DNA of 40,675 bases from Chitinophagaceae bacterium (GTDB lineage: Bacteria; Bacteroidota; Bacteroidia; Chitinophagales; Chitinophagaceae), in contig JADLCD010000061.1 in the NCBI GenBank assembly GCA_020847395.1, forward strand, positions 1-40,675, in the 5' to 3' direction. Below are positions 31,621 to 39,933 of this stretch, piece after piece. The translations under genes were made by a program, and so were the position numbers. Within the stretch, counting starts at the first letter, position 1; each line of letters opens with the position of its first letter. The notes beneath the pieces are model-generated. The model was not told where the DNA came from. It saw nothing but the letters and a program-made list of their open reading frames with translations, and ran no database searches.

Positions 31621-33066
31621 ATGGCTAAAAAACTATTTAAATCCCGCAGAAACTTTATTAAAAATACCGCTATGGGCGCAGCGGGTTTTATGATTGTACC
31701 CCGCAATGTTTTAGGTAAAGGATACCTGGCTCCAAGTGATAAGCTGGTGGTAGCCGGTGTTGGAGCCGGTGGTAAAGGCCGTTCTGATATTGCTAATTTT
31801 TACAAAAGCGGCAAAGCGGAAATAGGTTTTTTATGTGATGTTGATGACCGCATGGCAGAAGAGTCCAGAAAAGCTTTCCCTAAAGCCAAATATTATAAAG
31901 ATTGGAGGGAAATGTTTGATAAAGAAGCTAAATCATTTGATGCCGTTTCTGTATCAACCCCAGACCACACACACGCTGTAGTAGCTATGGCTGCCATGCG
32001 CAGGAAGAAACATGTATATGTACAAAAACCTTTAACCCACGATATTTATGAAGCACGTATGTTAACAGAAGCGGCTGACAAATATAAGGTGGTAACCCAA
32101 ATGGGTAACCAGGGCTCTTCAGGTGATGGCGTGCGCCAGATGCAGGAATGGTATGATGCTGGTATAATAGGAGACGTGGATAAAGTATTTATTTTTACTA
32201 ACCGGCCAATATGGCCACAGGGCATTCCCTGGCCTACCGAAAAACCAGCGGTACCCCAGGGCCTTGATTGGGATTTATGGCTGGGTACTGCCCCTCAAAA
32301 AGATTATGTTGATAATCTTATTCCCGGAAGCTGGCGCGGCTGGTGGGACTATGGTACCGGTGCATTGGGTGATCTTGGCTGCCACCTTATGGAAGCGCCT
32401 TTCAGAATACTTGGTATTCAATATGCGCTGGATGTACAGGCATCTGTAACCAGTGTGTTTACCGCATTCGGTAAACGTGGCTATTTCCCCGATAGTTTTC
32501 CGCCCTCAAGCCATGCAACACTCACCTTCCCCAAAACAAATAAAACCAAAGGCGAAGTAATAATGCACTGGATGGATGGCGGTATAAAACCTGAGCGCCC
32601 TGAAGAATTAGGACCTAATGAAGTATTTGGCGATGGCAACAGCGGTATTTTGTTTGTGGGTTCAAAAGGAAAAATGATGGCGAGTGAATATGCTGCCAAC
32701 CCAAGATTATTGCCATTAAAAAGAAATGAGGAAGTAAAAGTTCCCCAAACCATCAAACGTGTTCCCGGCAGCGCAGACGGCCATTATGCACAATGGGTAG
32801 AAGGTTGCATTGCAGGCTATGGCAATATGGAACTTAGTTCTCCATTCTCAAAAGCCGGCCCGCTTACCGAAGCTATCTTAATGGCTAATCTTGGTCTAAG
32901 AGCTGCAGATACACCCAAGCCAAGAGCAAATGGAAGAGGCAATGATTATCCGGGTGCAAATATGAAGTTACTTTGGGATTATAAAAACATGCGTGTAACC
33001 AATCTTGATGAAGTAAATCAATTTGTGAAGAGAGAATATCGCAAAGGCTGGACACTCGATTTTTAA
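31621..33066 (+). CDS. Tat-exported Gfo/Idh/MocA oxidoreductase
   Basis: A 481-residue NAD(P)-dependent dehydrogenase. It starts with a twin-arginine signal (KSRRNFIK, Arg9-Arg10, then a hydrophobic stretch GAAGFMIV), so it is folded with its cofactor and exported to the periplasm. The Rossmann motif LVVAGVGAGGKG (42-53), the STPDHTHA loop (112-119) and the catalytic Lys136 in VQKPLTH are typical. The C-terminal part matches the bacterial-type alpha/beta domain of glycoside-acting members. In Bacteroides, relatives oxidise sugars at C3 for 3-keto glycoside cleavage. An ATG at 31621 is preferred over an upstream TTG. Confidence 0.93.
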   Translation: MAKKLFKSRRNFIKNTAMGAAGFMIVPRNVLGKGYLAPSDKLVVAGVGAGGKGRSDIANFYKSGKAEIGFLCDVDDRMAEESRKAFPKAKYYKDWREMFDKEAKSFDAVSVSTPDHTHAVVAMAAMRRKKHVYVQKPLTHDIYEARMLTEAADKYKVVTQMGNQGSSGDGVRQMQEWYDAGIIGDVDKVFIFTNRPIWPQGIPWPTEKPAVPQGLDWDLWLGTAPQKDYVDNLIPGSWRGWWDYGTGALGDLGCHLMEAPFRILGIQYALDVQASVTSVFTAFGKRGYFPDSFPPSSHATLTFPKTNKTKGEVIMHWMDGGIKPERPEELGPNEVFGDGNSGILFVGSKGKMMASEYAANPRLLPLKRNEEVKVPQTIKRVPGSADGHYAQWVEGCIAGYGNMELSSPFSKAGPLTEAILMANLGLRAADTPKPRANGRGNDYPGANMKLLWDYKNMRVTNLDEVNQFVKREYRKGWTLDF

Positions 33067-33075
33067 TACATTTGA

Positions 33076-33106
33076 AGTCCCGCAAAAAAAGCGGGACTCT
33101 TTTTTT
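33076..33106 (+). terminator. Terminator between Gfo/Idh and DUF1080 genes
   Basis: AGTCCCGC (33076-33083) and GCGGGACT (33091-33098) form a perfect 8-base stem with a 7-base A loop, followed by C and a run of seven T's. It is a classic factor-independent terminator placed inside the apparent operon. Confidence 0.85.
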
Positions 33107-33126
33107 ATTTCATTTAAAGTTATATC

Positions 33127-33780
33127 GTGAAAAAAAATATTTTTTTTATTGCAGCCATCATATTGCTTGCGGCATGCAGCAACAAAAAAATAAATGGCAG
33201 CAAAAGCAGTAATGCCAGCGGCGAATGGATTAGTCTTTATGATGGTAAATCACTCGACGGCTGGAAAGAAAGTGAAGGCCCATCCTTCAGCATTGAAGAT
33301 GGCGCTATTAAGGTTGCCGGCAAACGCTCTCACCTGTATTACGACGGGCCTGTTCAAAATCATGAGTTCAAAAATTTTGAAATCAAAATGCAGGTAATGA
33401 CAAAACCCGGCTCAAACTCAGGTGTTTATTTTCAAACTAAATTTCAGCAAAAAGGTTTTCCTGATGATGGTTTTGAAGTGCAGGTAAACAATTCGCACAC
33501 CGACTGGAAAAGAACCGCGGGCTTGTATGATATTAAAGATACTGCAGCCACTTTTGTAAAAGATGATGAGTGGTTTGAACTGGGTATACGTGTGGAAGGC
33601 AAACATGTAATTACCAAAATAAACGGGCAAACTATTATTGACTGGACAGAACCTGAAAATGCTGTTGCGCCAAAAGGTCACCCCGGTCGTTTAATAAAAC
33701 CCGGCACATTTGCCATACAGGCGCACGATCCTAAAAGCATAGTATATTTTAAAGATATTTATGTGAAGTCTTTGCCGTAA
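33127..33780 (+). CDS. DUF1080 lipoprotein, 3-keto-glycoside hydrolase-like
   Basis: A 217-residue lipoprotein starting with GTG: MKKNIFFIAAIILLAAC (lipid Cys17) and a Ser/Lys-rich linker. The DUF1080 (3-keto-disaccharide hydrolase) fold shows as WISLYDGKSLDGWK, FKNFEIKMQVMTKPGSNSG, VYFQTKFQ, FEVQVNNSH and the C-terminal GTFAIQAHDPKSIVYFKDI. Family members break the glycosidic bond of sugars already oxidised to the 3-ketone. The Gfo/Idh dehydrogenase just upstream is the natural partner. The intervening terminator suggests this gene may be expressed less than, or apart from, the upstream one. Confidence 0.9.
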   Translation: MKKNIFFIAAIILLAACSNKKINGSKSSNASGEWISLYDGKSLDGWKESEGPSFSIEDGAIKVAGKRSHLYYDGPVQNHEFKNFEIKMQVMTKPGSNSGVYFQTKFQQKGFPDDGFEVQVNNSHTDWKRTAGLYDIKDTAATFVKDDEWFELGIRVEGKHVITKINGQTIIDWTEPENAVAPKGHPGRLIKPGTFAIQAHDPKSIVYFKDIYVKSLP

Positions 33781-33806
33781 GGCTTTATACTATACACTTT
33801 GAGCAG

Positions 33807-33838
33807 GGGTAGAAGTTAGAATAACTTCTACCCTTTTT
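33807..33838 (+). terminator. Terminator after the DUF1080 gene
   Basis: GGGTAGAAGTTA (33807-33818) and TAACTTCTACCC (33822-33833) pair perfectly around a 3-base loop, followed directly by TTTTT. It closes the SusCD-sugar locus. Confidence 0.92.
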
Positions 33839-34265
33839 GCTGACATTAAAACCAATACACTCATCGTCATTTCGATTCCGCCCTCTGGTTGCAATGAATT
33901 AAAGACATGTTTTGGCGGAAGAGAAATCCGTTTGGCAGTAGTACAGAAGATGAACATGAGTACCAATGCCCGGCAGACTTCTCCCTCGCAAAAGAGCGAT
34001 TAAAGTATAGTGTTCGTGTTGGCTCAGTCGAAAAGACGGTAAAAGTGCTTCAAATATACAACCAGCACTAAGGCAAAGCATATGTGAAAACTTGAAATAC
34101 ACCCGCGAAATATTAATCTGCATCGTTTGTGTTTTAATATCTCGGTGCGTTGCAGCTCCTTAGCGTATTTTATATGTTTTGAAGGCGCCCCTGCTCTCTT
34201 AATTTGAAATGCGCCGGTGAAACTTTTCCCTGAACCGCGATACGCAGTTTCCTGTATCTTGCATT
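33839..34265. other. Intergenic region with degenerate repeat-like sequence
   Basis: About 430 bases without a gene. Part of it (about 33866-33991) has complementary pieces such as GATTCCGCC against GGCGGAAGAG, and 'gagaaatcc' against 'acttctccctcgc', resembling worn copies of an intergenic repeat family seen in Bacteroidota. I cannot name the family. The last bases before the start codon include TATCTT (34255-34260), a poor -7 site. Confidence 0.45.
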
Positions 34266-35420
34266 ATGCTCAATCTGCCCATATATCTTGATAATAATGC
34301 CACCACTCCTATTGACCCGGCAGTGCTTAATGCCATGATGCCATATCTTACCAACCAGTTTGGTAATGCGGCAAGCAGGAGTCATAGTTTTGGCTGGGTG
34401 GCAGAGGAAGCCGTTAAACTTGCAAGAGAACAGGTTGCAGCATTAACAGGTGCACACAGCAGCGAAATCATTTTTACCTCCGGCGCTACAGAAGCTATCA
34501 ATCTTGCTATAAAAGGCGTTATTGAAATATATGCTGATAGTGGCAAACACATCATCACCTGCGCCACCGAACATAAAGCTGTACTTGATACCTGCAAACA
34601 TCTTGAAAAATCCGGCGTGGAAATAACTTTACTGCCGGTACAACACAATGGCATTATTAATATAACAGATCTGAAAAAAGCCATCCGGAAAGATACCCTG
34701 CTCATTACCGTTATGTATGCCAATAACGAAACAGGTGTACTGCAACCCATCCGTGAAATTGGTGCAATAGCCAGGGAACATAACATTTTATTTTTTACGG
34801 ATGCTACACAGGCTGTTGGTAAAATACCGGTGCATGTTATTGAAGATAATATTGATTTGCTATGCCTGTCTGCTCATAAAATATATGGACCTAAAGGCAT
34901 TGGCGCATTATATGTAAGAAGAAAAAATCCGCGTGTAAGATTATCTCCGCAAATAGATGGTGGCGGTCACGAAAAAGGATTGCGCAGCGGAACTTTAAAT
35001 GTGCCTGGTATAGCGGCATTAGGAAAAGCAGCAGAACTATGCAGATCACAAATGCAGGAAGAAGCATTGCGCATAAAAAAACTGAGAGACAAACTTGAAT
35101 ATGCCTTAGTGAGCATTGGAGGTGTAACAGTAAACGGCGATACGGCACATCGCTTACCTAACGTAACCAATCTTTCTTTTAGTAATATAAAAGGAAACCA
35201 GTTACTCACAGCTATTACCAAAACCATTGCTGTTTCATCCGGTTCAGCCTGTACTTCGGCCAATCCTGAGCCCTCGCATGTTTTAAAAGCAATGGGTATT
35301 GCAGATGAATTGGCTAAAAATTCCATACGCTTTGGCTTAGGAAGATTTACTACCGGCGAAGAAATTGAATATTGCATTGAAGAAGTAACCCGCATTTTGA
35401 AAAAGCTGCGTAATGTATAA
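34266..35420 (+). CDS. Cysteine desulfurase (IscS/NifS family)
   Basis: A 384-residue PLP enzyme that takes sulfur from cysteine for Fe-S clusters or tRNA thiolation. PLP-binding Lys205 is in LSAHKIYGPKG, with His103 (ATEHKAV) and Asp179 (FTDATQAVGK) in their usual places. The mobile catalytic Cys329 is in VSSGSACTSANPEPSHVL, the long-loop IscS (group I) type. No iscU or other Fe-S assembly genes follow, so it may serve tRNA or general sulfur transfer. The N-terminus IYLDNNATTPIDPAV fixes the start. Confidence 0.95.
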   Translation: MLNLPIYLDNNATTPIDPAVLNAMMPYLTNQFGNAASRSHSFGWVAEEAVKLAREQVAALTGAHSSEIIFTSGATEAINLAIKGVIEIYADSGKHIITCATEHKAVLDTCKHLEKSGVEITLLPVQHNGIINITDLKKAIRKDTLLITVMYANNETGVLQPIREIGAIAREHNILFFTDATQAVGKIPVHVIEDNIDLLCLSAHKIYGPKGIGALYVRRKNPRVRLSPQIDGGGHEKGLRSGTLNVPGIAALGKAAELCRSQMQEEALRIKKLRDKLEYALVSIGGVTVNGDTAHRLPNVTNLSFSNIKGNQLLTAITKTIAVSSGSACTSANPEPSHVLKAMGIADELAKNSIRFGLGRFTTGEEIEYCIEEVTRILKKLRNV

Positions 35421-35491
35421 AACAGCTCATTCTCAGAAATACTATACACAAATTTGTTTTAATTTAACAACCACTTATTACATCTCATTCC

Positions 35492-37855
35492 ATGCATACT
35501 TTTATAAAAAATATTTTTCTTACTGCTGTTGTACTGCTGTTAGCTGTTCATGCACTTACCCAAACACATTTTTATGTGGCGGCTGATGGCAGCGATACAC
35601 ACAATGGTTCTATCATTCAGCCCTTCAAAACATTACAACAGGCACTATCTGCGGCCTGTATACAAAAAGGTAAAGCGGTTACCATTGAATTGCGAAAAGG
35701 CATTTATTATCTTAACAAAACTATTAACATAGATGCTAAATACTGTAAGCTTTCGTCATTATATATAAAAGCCTACAAGAATGAAGAAGTAATGATCAGT
35801 GCCGGAAAGCGCCTGCAACTGCAATGGAAACCCTGGAAAAATGGCATATATGTAGCCGATGTTACTCAGGGAATTGTTTTTGAACGCTTATATGTAAATC
35901 ATATTCTGCAACCTCTTGCACGGTATCCCAACTACGATTCATCTGCCAGGATATTTCATGGAACCGCCGCGGATGCAATTGCACCAGAACGTGTAAAGAA
36001 ATGGAAAGACCCCGCAGGTGGTTATATACATGCCTTGCATGCCTATGAATGGGGCGGGTTCCATTATCGCATAACCGGCACCGACAGTAATGGTAACTTA
36101 CAGATGGAAGGTGGATGGCAAAACAATCGTCCCAACGAAATGCATAAAGAATATCGTTTTGCCGAAAACATTTTTGAAGAACTGGATGCCCCCGGTGAAT
36201 GGTGGCTGGATAAGAAAAAGCACCTGCTTTATTATTATCCGGCTAAAGGAGTAGATATACATAAAGCCGTGGTAGAAATAGCCCAGCTTAAAAACAGCAT
36301 TGAATTAAAAGGCAGCATTGCACAACCTGTAAAAAACATTCGGTTGAGTAACCTGCGTTTCGCACACAATGAGCGCACATTTATGAACACCAAAGAACCT
36401 CTGCTGCGCAGCGACTGGACGATTTATCGTGGTGGTGCAGTTCTTTTAGACGGCACTGAAAATTGTGTGATTGAGGATTGCGTTTTTGAAGGAATAGGAG
36501 GCAATGCGGTAATGTTGAGTAACTATAATAAAAATGATACAGTAAGAGGTTGCCATATATATAATACAGGTGCGAATGCCATATGTTTTATCGGCGATAC
36601 AAAAGCGGTTCGCTCTGCCACTTTTGGTTATGAAAATTACACTCCCTATGATCAATTAGATAAAACGCCGGGACCACTCACCAACAATTTTCCACAGGAT
36701 TGTGTAGTGGAAAACAACCTGCTGCATGATCTTGGTGATATTGAAAAGCAGGCTACAGGCGTGGAAATAGAAGTTGCCTCCTCCATTACGGTAAGGCATA
36801 ACAGCATTTACCACACTTCACGTGCAGGAATCAATATCGGGGATGGATGTTTTGGAGGGCATATACTGGAATTCAACGATGTATTCAATACGGTTCGCGA
36901 AACAGGAGATCATGGTTCCTTTAATTCGTGGGGGCGTGACCGTTATTGGGCGCCCGGCAGAAGCTACATGGATAGTCTCGCGGCCATACATCCTGAACTG
37001 ATTTTCCTGGATGCACAAAAACAAACCATTATCCGCAACAATCGTTTCCGTTGTGATCATGGTTGGGATATTGATCTTGATGACGGTTCATCCAATTATC
37101 ATATCTATAACAATCTTTGCCTGAATGGCGGATTAAAACTGCGCGAAGGATTTAAACGAATTGTAGAAAACAATATCATGATCAACAATTCTTTTCATCC
37201 GCATGTGTGGTTCAAAAACAGCGGTGACGTATTTGAAAGAAATATTGTGATGAAAAAATACGCACCGATCCAGGTAAACGACTGGGGCAACAGCATTAAC
37301 TATAATTTATTTCCCGACACAGCCGCTTTGCATGACGCGCAATCAAGAGGTACGGATGCAAATAGTATAGCGGGAGACCCTCTCTTTGCAAATCCCCTGA
37401 AAGGCGATTATACAGTAGCATCCGCATCACCGGCTATAGCCCTGGGTTTCAAAAACTTTCCGATGGATTCATTTGGTGTACAAAAACCTTCACTCAAAAA
37501 AATAGCGCAGCAACCGCAAATACCGGTGCTGATTACAGATGCAGGGCTTTCAGACAAATCTACCGTGGTAGCTTTTTTAGGAGGAAGTATAAAATCAGTT
37601 GACGGCTTAGGCGATCGCTCCGCATACGGGCTGCCTGATGAAACCGGTGTAATCATTTTTAATACAGGAGAAAACAGCCTGCTCGCTCAATCAGGGCTTC
37701 AGCCCAAAGATGTGATACGCTTTGCCGGGGGTAAAGTTGTTAAAGACGTAAAACAATGGATGGATATTTATCAAACCCTCAACTGGACAGGGCGTATACC
37801 GCTCACGATTATGCGTAACCAACAAATACTGCATATCGAGTTAAGAACAAAATGA
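35492..37855 (+). CDS. Secreted parallel beta-helix protein with C-terminal PDZ domain
   Basis: A 787-residue exported protein: signal peptide (FLTAVVLLLAVHALTQ), then a DUF1565-type opening FYVAADGSDTHNGSIIQPFK, and a long right-handed beta-helix with turn repeats such as CVIEDCVFEGIGGNAVMLSN, HNSIYHTSRAGINIGDGCFG and NNRFRCDHGWDIDLDDGSSN. This layout is shared with polysaccharide lyases and GH141-like glycoside hydrolases. The last ~100 residues form a PDZ-like domain (VIIFNTGENSLLAQSGLQPK, DVIRFAGGKVVKDVKQ). A PDZ at the end of a beta-helix enzyme is unusual and may bind a C-terminal peptide or substrate chain. Activity is unknown. Confidence 0.85.
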   Translation: MHTFIKNIFLTAVVLLLAVHALTQTHFYVAADGSDTHNGSIIQPFKTLQQALSAACIQKGKAVTIELRKGIYYLNKTINIDAKYCKLSSLYIKAYKNEEVMISAGKRLQLQWKPWKNGIYVADVTQGIVFERLYVNHILQPLARYPNYDSSARIFHGTAADAIAPERVKKWKDPAGGYIHALHAYEWGGFHYRITGTDSNGNLQMEGGWQNNRPNEMHKEYRFAENIFEELDAPGEWWLDKKKHLLYYYPAKGVDIHKAVVEIAQLKNSIELKGSIAQPVKNIRLSNLRFAHNERTFMNTKEPLLRSDWTIYRGGAVLLDGTENCVIEDCVFEGIGGNAVMLSNYNKNDTVRGCHIYNTGANAICFIGDTKAVRSATFGYENYTPYDQLDKTPGPLTNNFPQDCVVENNLLHDLGDIEKQATGVEIEVASSITVRHNSIYHTSRAGINIGDGCFGGHILEFNDVFNTVRETGDHGSFNSWGRDRYWAPGRSYMDSLAAIHPELIFLDAQKQTIIRNNRFRCDHGWDIDLDDGSSNYHIYNNLCLNGGLKLREGFKRIVENNIMINNSFHPHVWFKNSGDVFERNIVMKKYAPIQVNDWGNSINYNLFPDTAALHDAQSRGTDANSIAGDPLFANPLKGDYTVASASPAIALGFKNFPMDSFGVQKPSLKKIAQQPQIPVLITDAGLSDKSTVVAFLGGSIKSVDGLGDRSAYGLPDETGVIIFNTGENSLLAQSGLQPKDVIRFAGGKVVKDVKQWMDIYQTLNWTGRIPLTIMRNQQILHIELRTK

Positions 37856-37880
37856 TCAAACTGGTTCTTGCGACTTTCAC

Positions 37881-39809
37881 CTACCAGTTCAACTCCAGCT
37901 TATTATTCTTCCTGTTTATATCAGCCATTCGTTGTGTGGGATCAATCTCAATAGATTTAATATTCATCAATCGCTGATTAACTTCAAAAGTATAGGTAGG
38001 ATGCGTCCATTTCCATGGCTCGTGTACTACCATCGGCGTTGCATCTTCCTGAGGCTTTTTGCCAAACATAATCAACTGGGGTATATAAGCCATTTCTTTT
38101 GAGCCATCTTTGAATTGCAGTGCTACGTCTACTGGCATTGGCATTTGCCCTATCATCTTTAAACGGATATTGGTTTTACCATTTTGTTCCCACAAGCTGT
38201 CAATAGCATAATCAATGGTTTTGGTGGTGTTCACCCAATATTCCTTATACCAATCCAGTTGTACTCCACTAACCTTTTCAGCCACACGAATAAAATCACC
38301 GGCATTTGGATGTTTAAACCGCCATGTTTTATAATATTCCAACAGGGTTTTATTTCTTAATGAATCACTGATAATATAGCCTAACTGTGCAAGAAACACT
38401 GCGCCTTTTGAATAGGCAGCGTTGCTGTAAGCGTAATTAGTATTAAAGTGATCAGCATGCGTAGTGAGCGGTTCTTCCAATCCGCTCCTGGTAAGATTAA
38501 AATAACCAGCGTATGAATCATCCTGGTATAATGGCAGGTCTGCAGGTTGCCCTGCTTTTCCGGAATCAGTGAGTAATTCAAGACCGCTGATAAGCCCGGC
38601 TTTCTTTTGTTTATAAAAAGCAGAAACCAGTCCTTCTGCGTAGCTGGTAAATCCTTCGTCCATCCAGGCATATAATGACTCGTTGGTTGCCAGCATCATC
38701 TGGTACCAGCTATGCATCCACTCATGAAAAGCAGTGCCCAGGCTTGGCCCATTAATCAATGTAGCCATCGGGTATTCCATGCCGCCATCACCACCGTGTA
38801 TAAACGAATATTGTTTATAAGGATACTCCCCAAAATGTTTTTCTATAAAAGGCAATACCGTTACAGCGGCATCAGCCACTTCCTTCCAGGCGGCATCATT
38901 ACCCGCATTATCAGGTTTGTATTTATACAATACGTGAATGACAGGGCCATTAGGAATATTACGGGTAAGGTGTTTAAACTCAGGATCTGCAGCCCATACA
39001 AAATCGTGCACATTGGGTGCACTAAATTTCCAGGTAAGCGTATTGCCGGGAGGGCGTGTTACTTTTGTTCCTGCACTTTCATAACCGTACCCAATTTGAT
39101 TTGCATTCTGCAAATAACCAGAACCGCCGATAATATAATTTTTATCAATAGTGATATTTACGTCGAAGTCTCCCCATATTCCGTAAAATTCACGGGCAAC
39201 ATATGGCGTAGGATGCCATCCCTCATAATCATATTCACACATTTTAGGATACCACTGGCTCATAGAATATCGTACACCGGTGTTGGGATTATCTCTTCCT
39301 GAGCGGCGGACCTGTAAAGGCACCTGCGCTTCAAAGTCCATATCAAATACCACTTTTGATTTAGGAAGAACAGGTTTTGACAAATTAACTTCCAGTATTG
39401 TTTCATATACTTTAAACTGCTGGTCAACACCATTCAATTTTAAGGTATTGATTTTCTGGTAACCAATTTCTTCTGGTTTAAGATTTTGTATACGATCTTT
39501 CACCCTCGGATCCCAATCACCTACAGGCTTACCGTCTCTTCCGCGAAATTGAGTTTTTCCAAGTTCACGGCTTCTTGCATCCATCATACTATTGGGTTGA
39601 AACGCATTCCAGTACAGATGATAAAATACCTTGTGTAAAGTATCAGGAGAATTATTCCAGTATTCCAGTTTTTGTTTACCACTGAATTTATTGGTTTGCA
39701 CATCCATATTGATGTCCATAATATATTTTACTTTTTGCTGCCAGCGATCAGGCTGCGCAAAAACACTTATACTTATCAAACAAATGATCAGCGTCGCAAA
39801 TATTCTCAT
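37881..39809 (-). CDS. M1 family zinc metallopeptidase
   Basis: A 642-residue secreted aminopeptidase-like enzyme. The start is set at MRIFATLIICLISISVFAQP, a signal peptide, because a promoter -7 element lies upstream and the earlier in-frame Mets give a non-signal leader. The zinc site is HEWMH (362-366) with Glu385 in WMDEGFTSYAE, the HEXXH-x18-E pattern; the substrate loop is GGMEYPMA (342-349), a variant of the GAMEN motif. A large N-terminal beta-domain (VQTNKFSGKQKLEYWNN) precedes the catalytic part. M1 members with this layout in Bacteroidota are periplasmic or secreted; the peptide substrate is unknown. It follows a TonB receptor gene on the same strand. Confidence 0.93.
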   Translation of the reverse strand: MRIFATLIICLISISVFAQPDRWQQKVKYIMDINMDVQTNKFSGKQKLEYWNNSPDTLHKVFYHLYWNAFQPNSMMDARSRELGKTQFRGRDGKPVGDWDPRVKDRIQNLKPEEIGYQKINTLKLNGVDQQFKVYETILEVNLSKPVLPKSKVVFDMDFEAQVPLQVRRSGRDNPNTGVRYSMSQWYPKMCEYDYEGWHPTPYVAREFYGIWGDFDVNITIDKNYIIGGSGYLQNANQIGYGYESAGTKVTRPPGNTLTWKFSAPNVHDFVWAADPEFKHLTRNIPNGPVIHVLYKYKPDNAGNDAAWKEVADAAVTVLPFIEKHFGEYPYKQYSFIHGGDGGMEYPMATLINGPSLGTAFHEWMHSWYQMMLATNESLYAWMDEGFTSYAEGLVSAFYKQKKAGLISGLELLTDSGKAGQPADLPLYQDDSYAGYFNLTRSGLEEPLTTHADHFNTNYAYSNAAYSKGAVFLAQLGYIISDSLRNKTLLEYYKTWRFKHPNAGDFIRVAEKVSGVQLDWYKEYWVNTTKTIDYAIDSLWEQNGKTNIRLKMIGQMPMPVDVALQFKDGSKEMAYIPQLIMFGKKPQEDATPMVVHEPWKWTHPTYTFEVNQRLMNIKSIEIDPTQRMADINRKNNKLELNW

Positions 39810-39831
39810 CATTACTATTTTTAAACTGCCG

Positions 39832-39839
39832 CAAAGGTA
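39832..39839 (-). promoter_or_regulatory. -7 element before the M1 peptidase gene
   Basis: On the minus strand TACCTTTG fits TAnnTTTG exactly, 23 bases upstream of the chosen start. No TTTG is at the ideal -33 spacing. Confidence 0.55.
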
Positions 39840-39885
39840 GCAAAGCATCTCTATCAATACCCTGCAATTGAACCTGGTGAAATTA

Positions 39886-39933
39886 TTTAACAAAAGCCTA
39901 TCCTCATTTTCACATTCCCACATTTCCACATTA
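39886..39933. repeat. Octamer repeat at the TonB receptor stop
   Basis: Units CATTTTCA, CATTCCCA, CATTTCCA and CATTACTC follow one another at about 39902-39933, ending at the stop codon of the receptor gene. It is another 8-base-period array in an intergenic gap. Confidence 0.7.
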
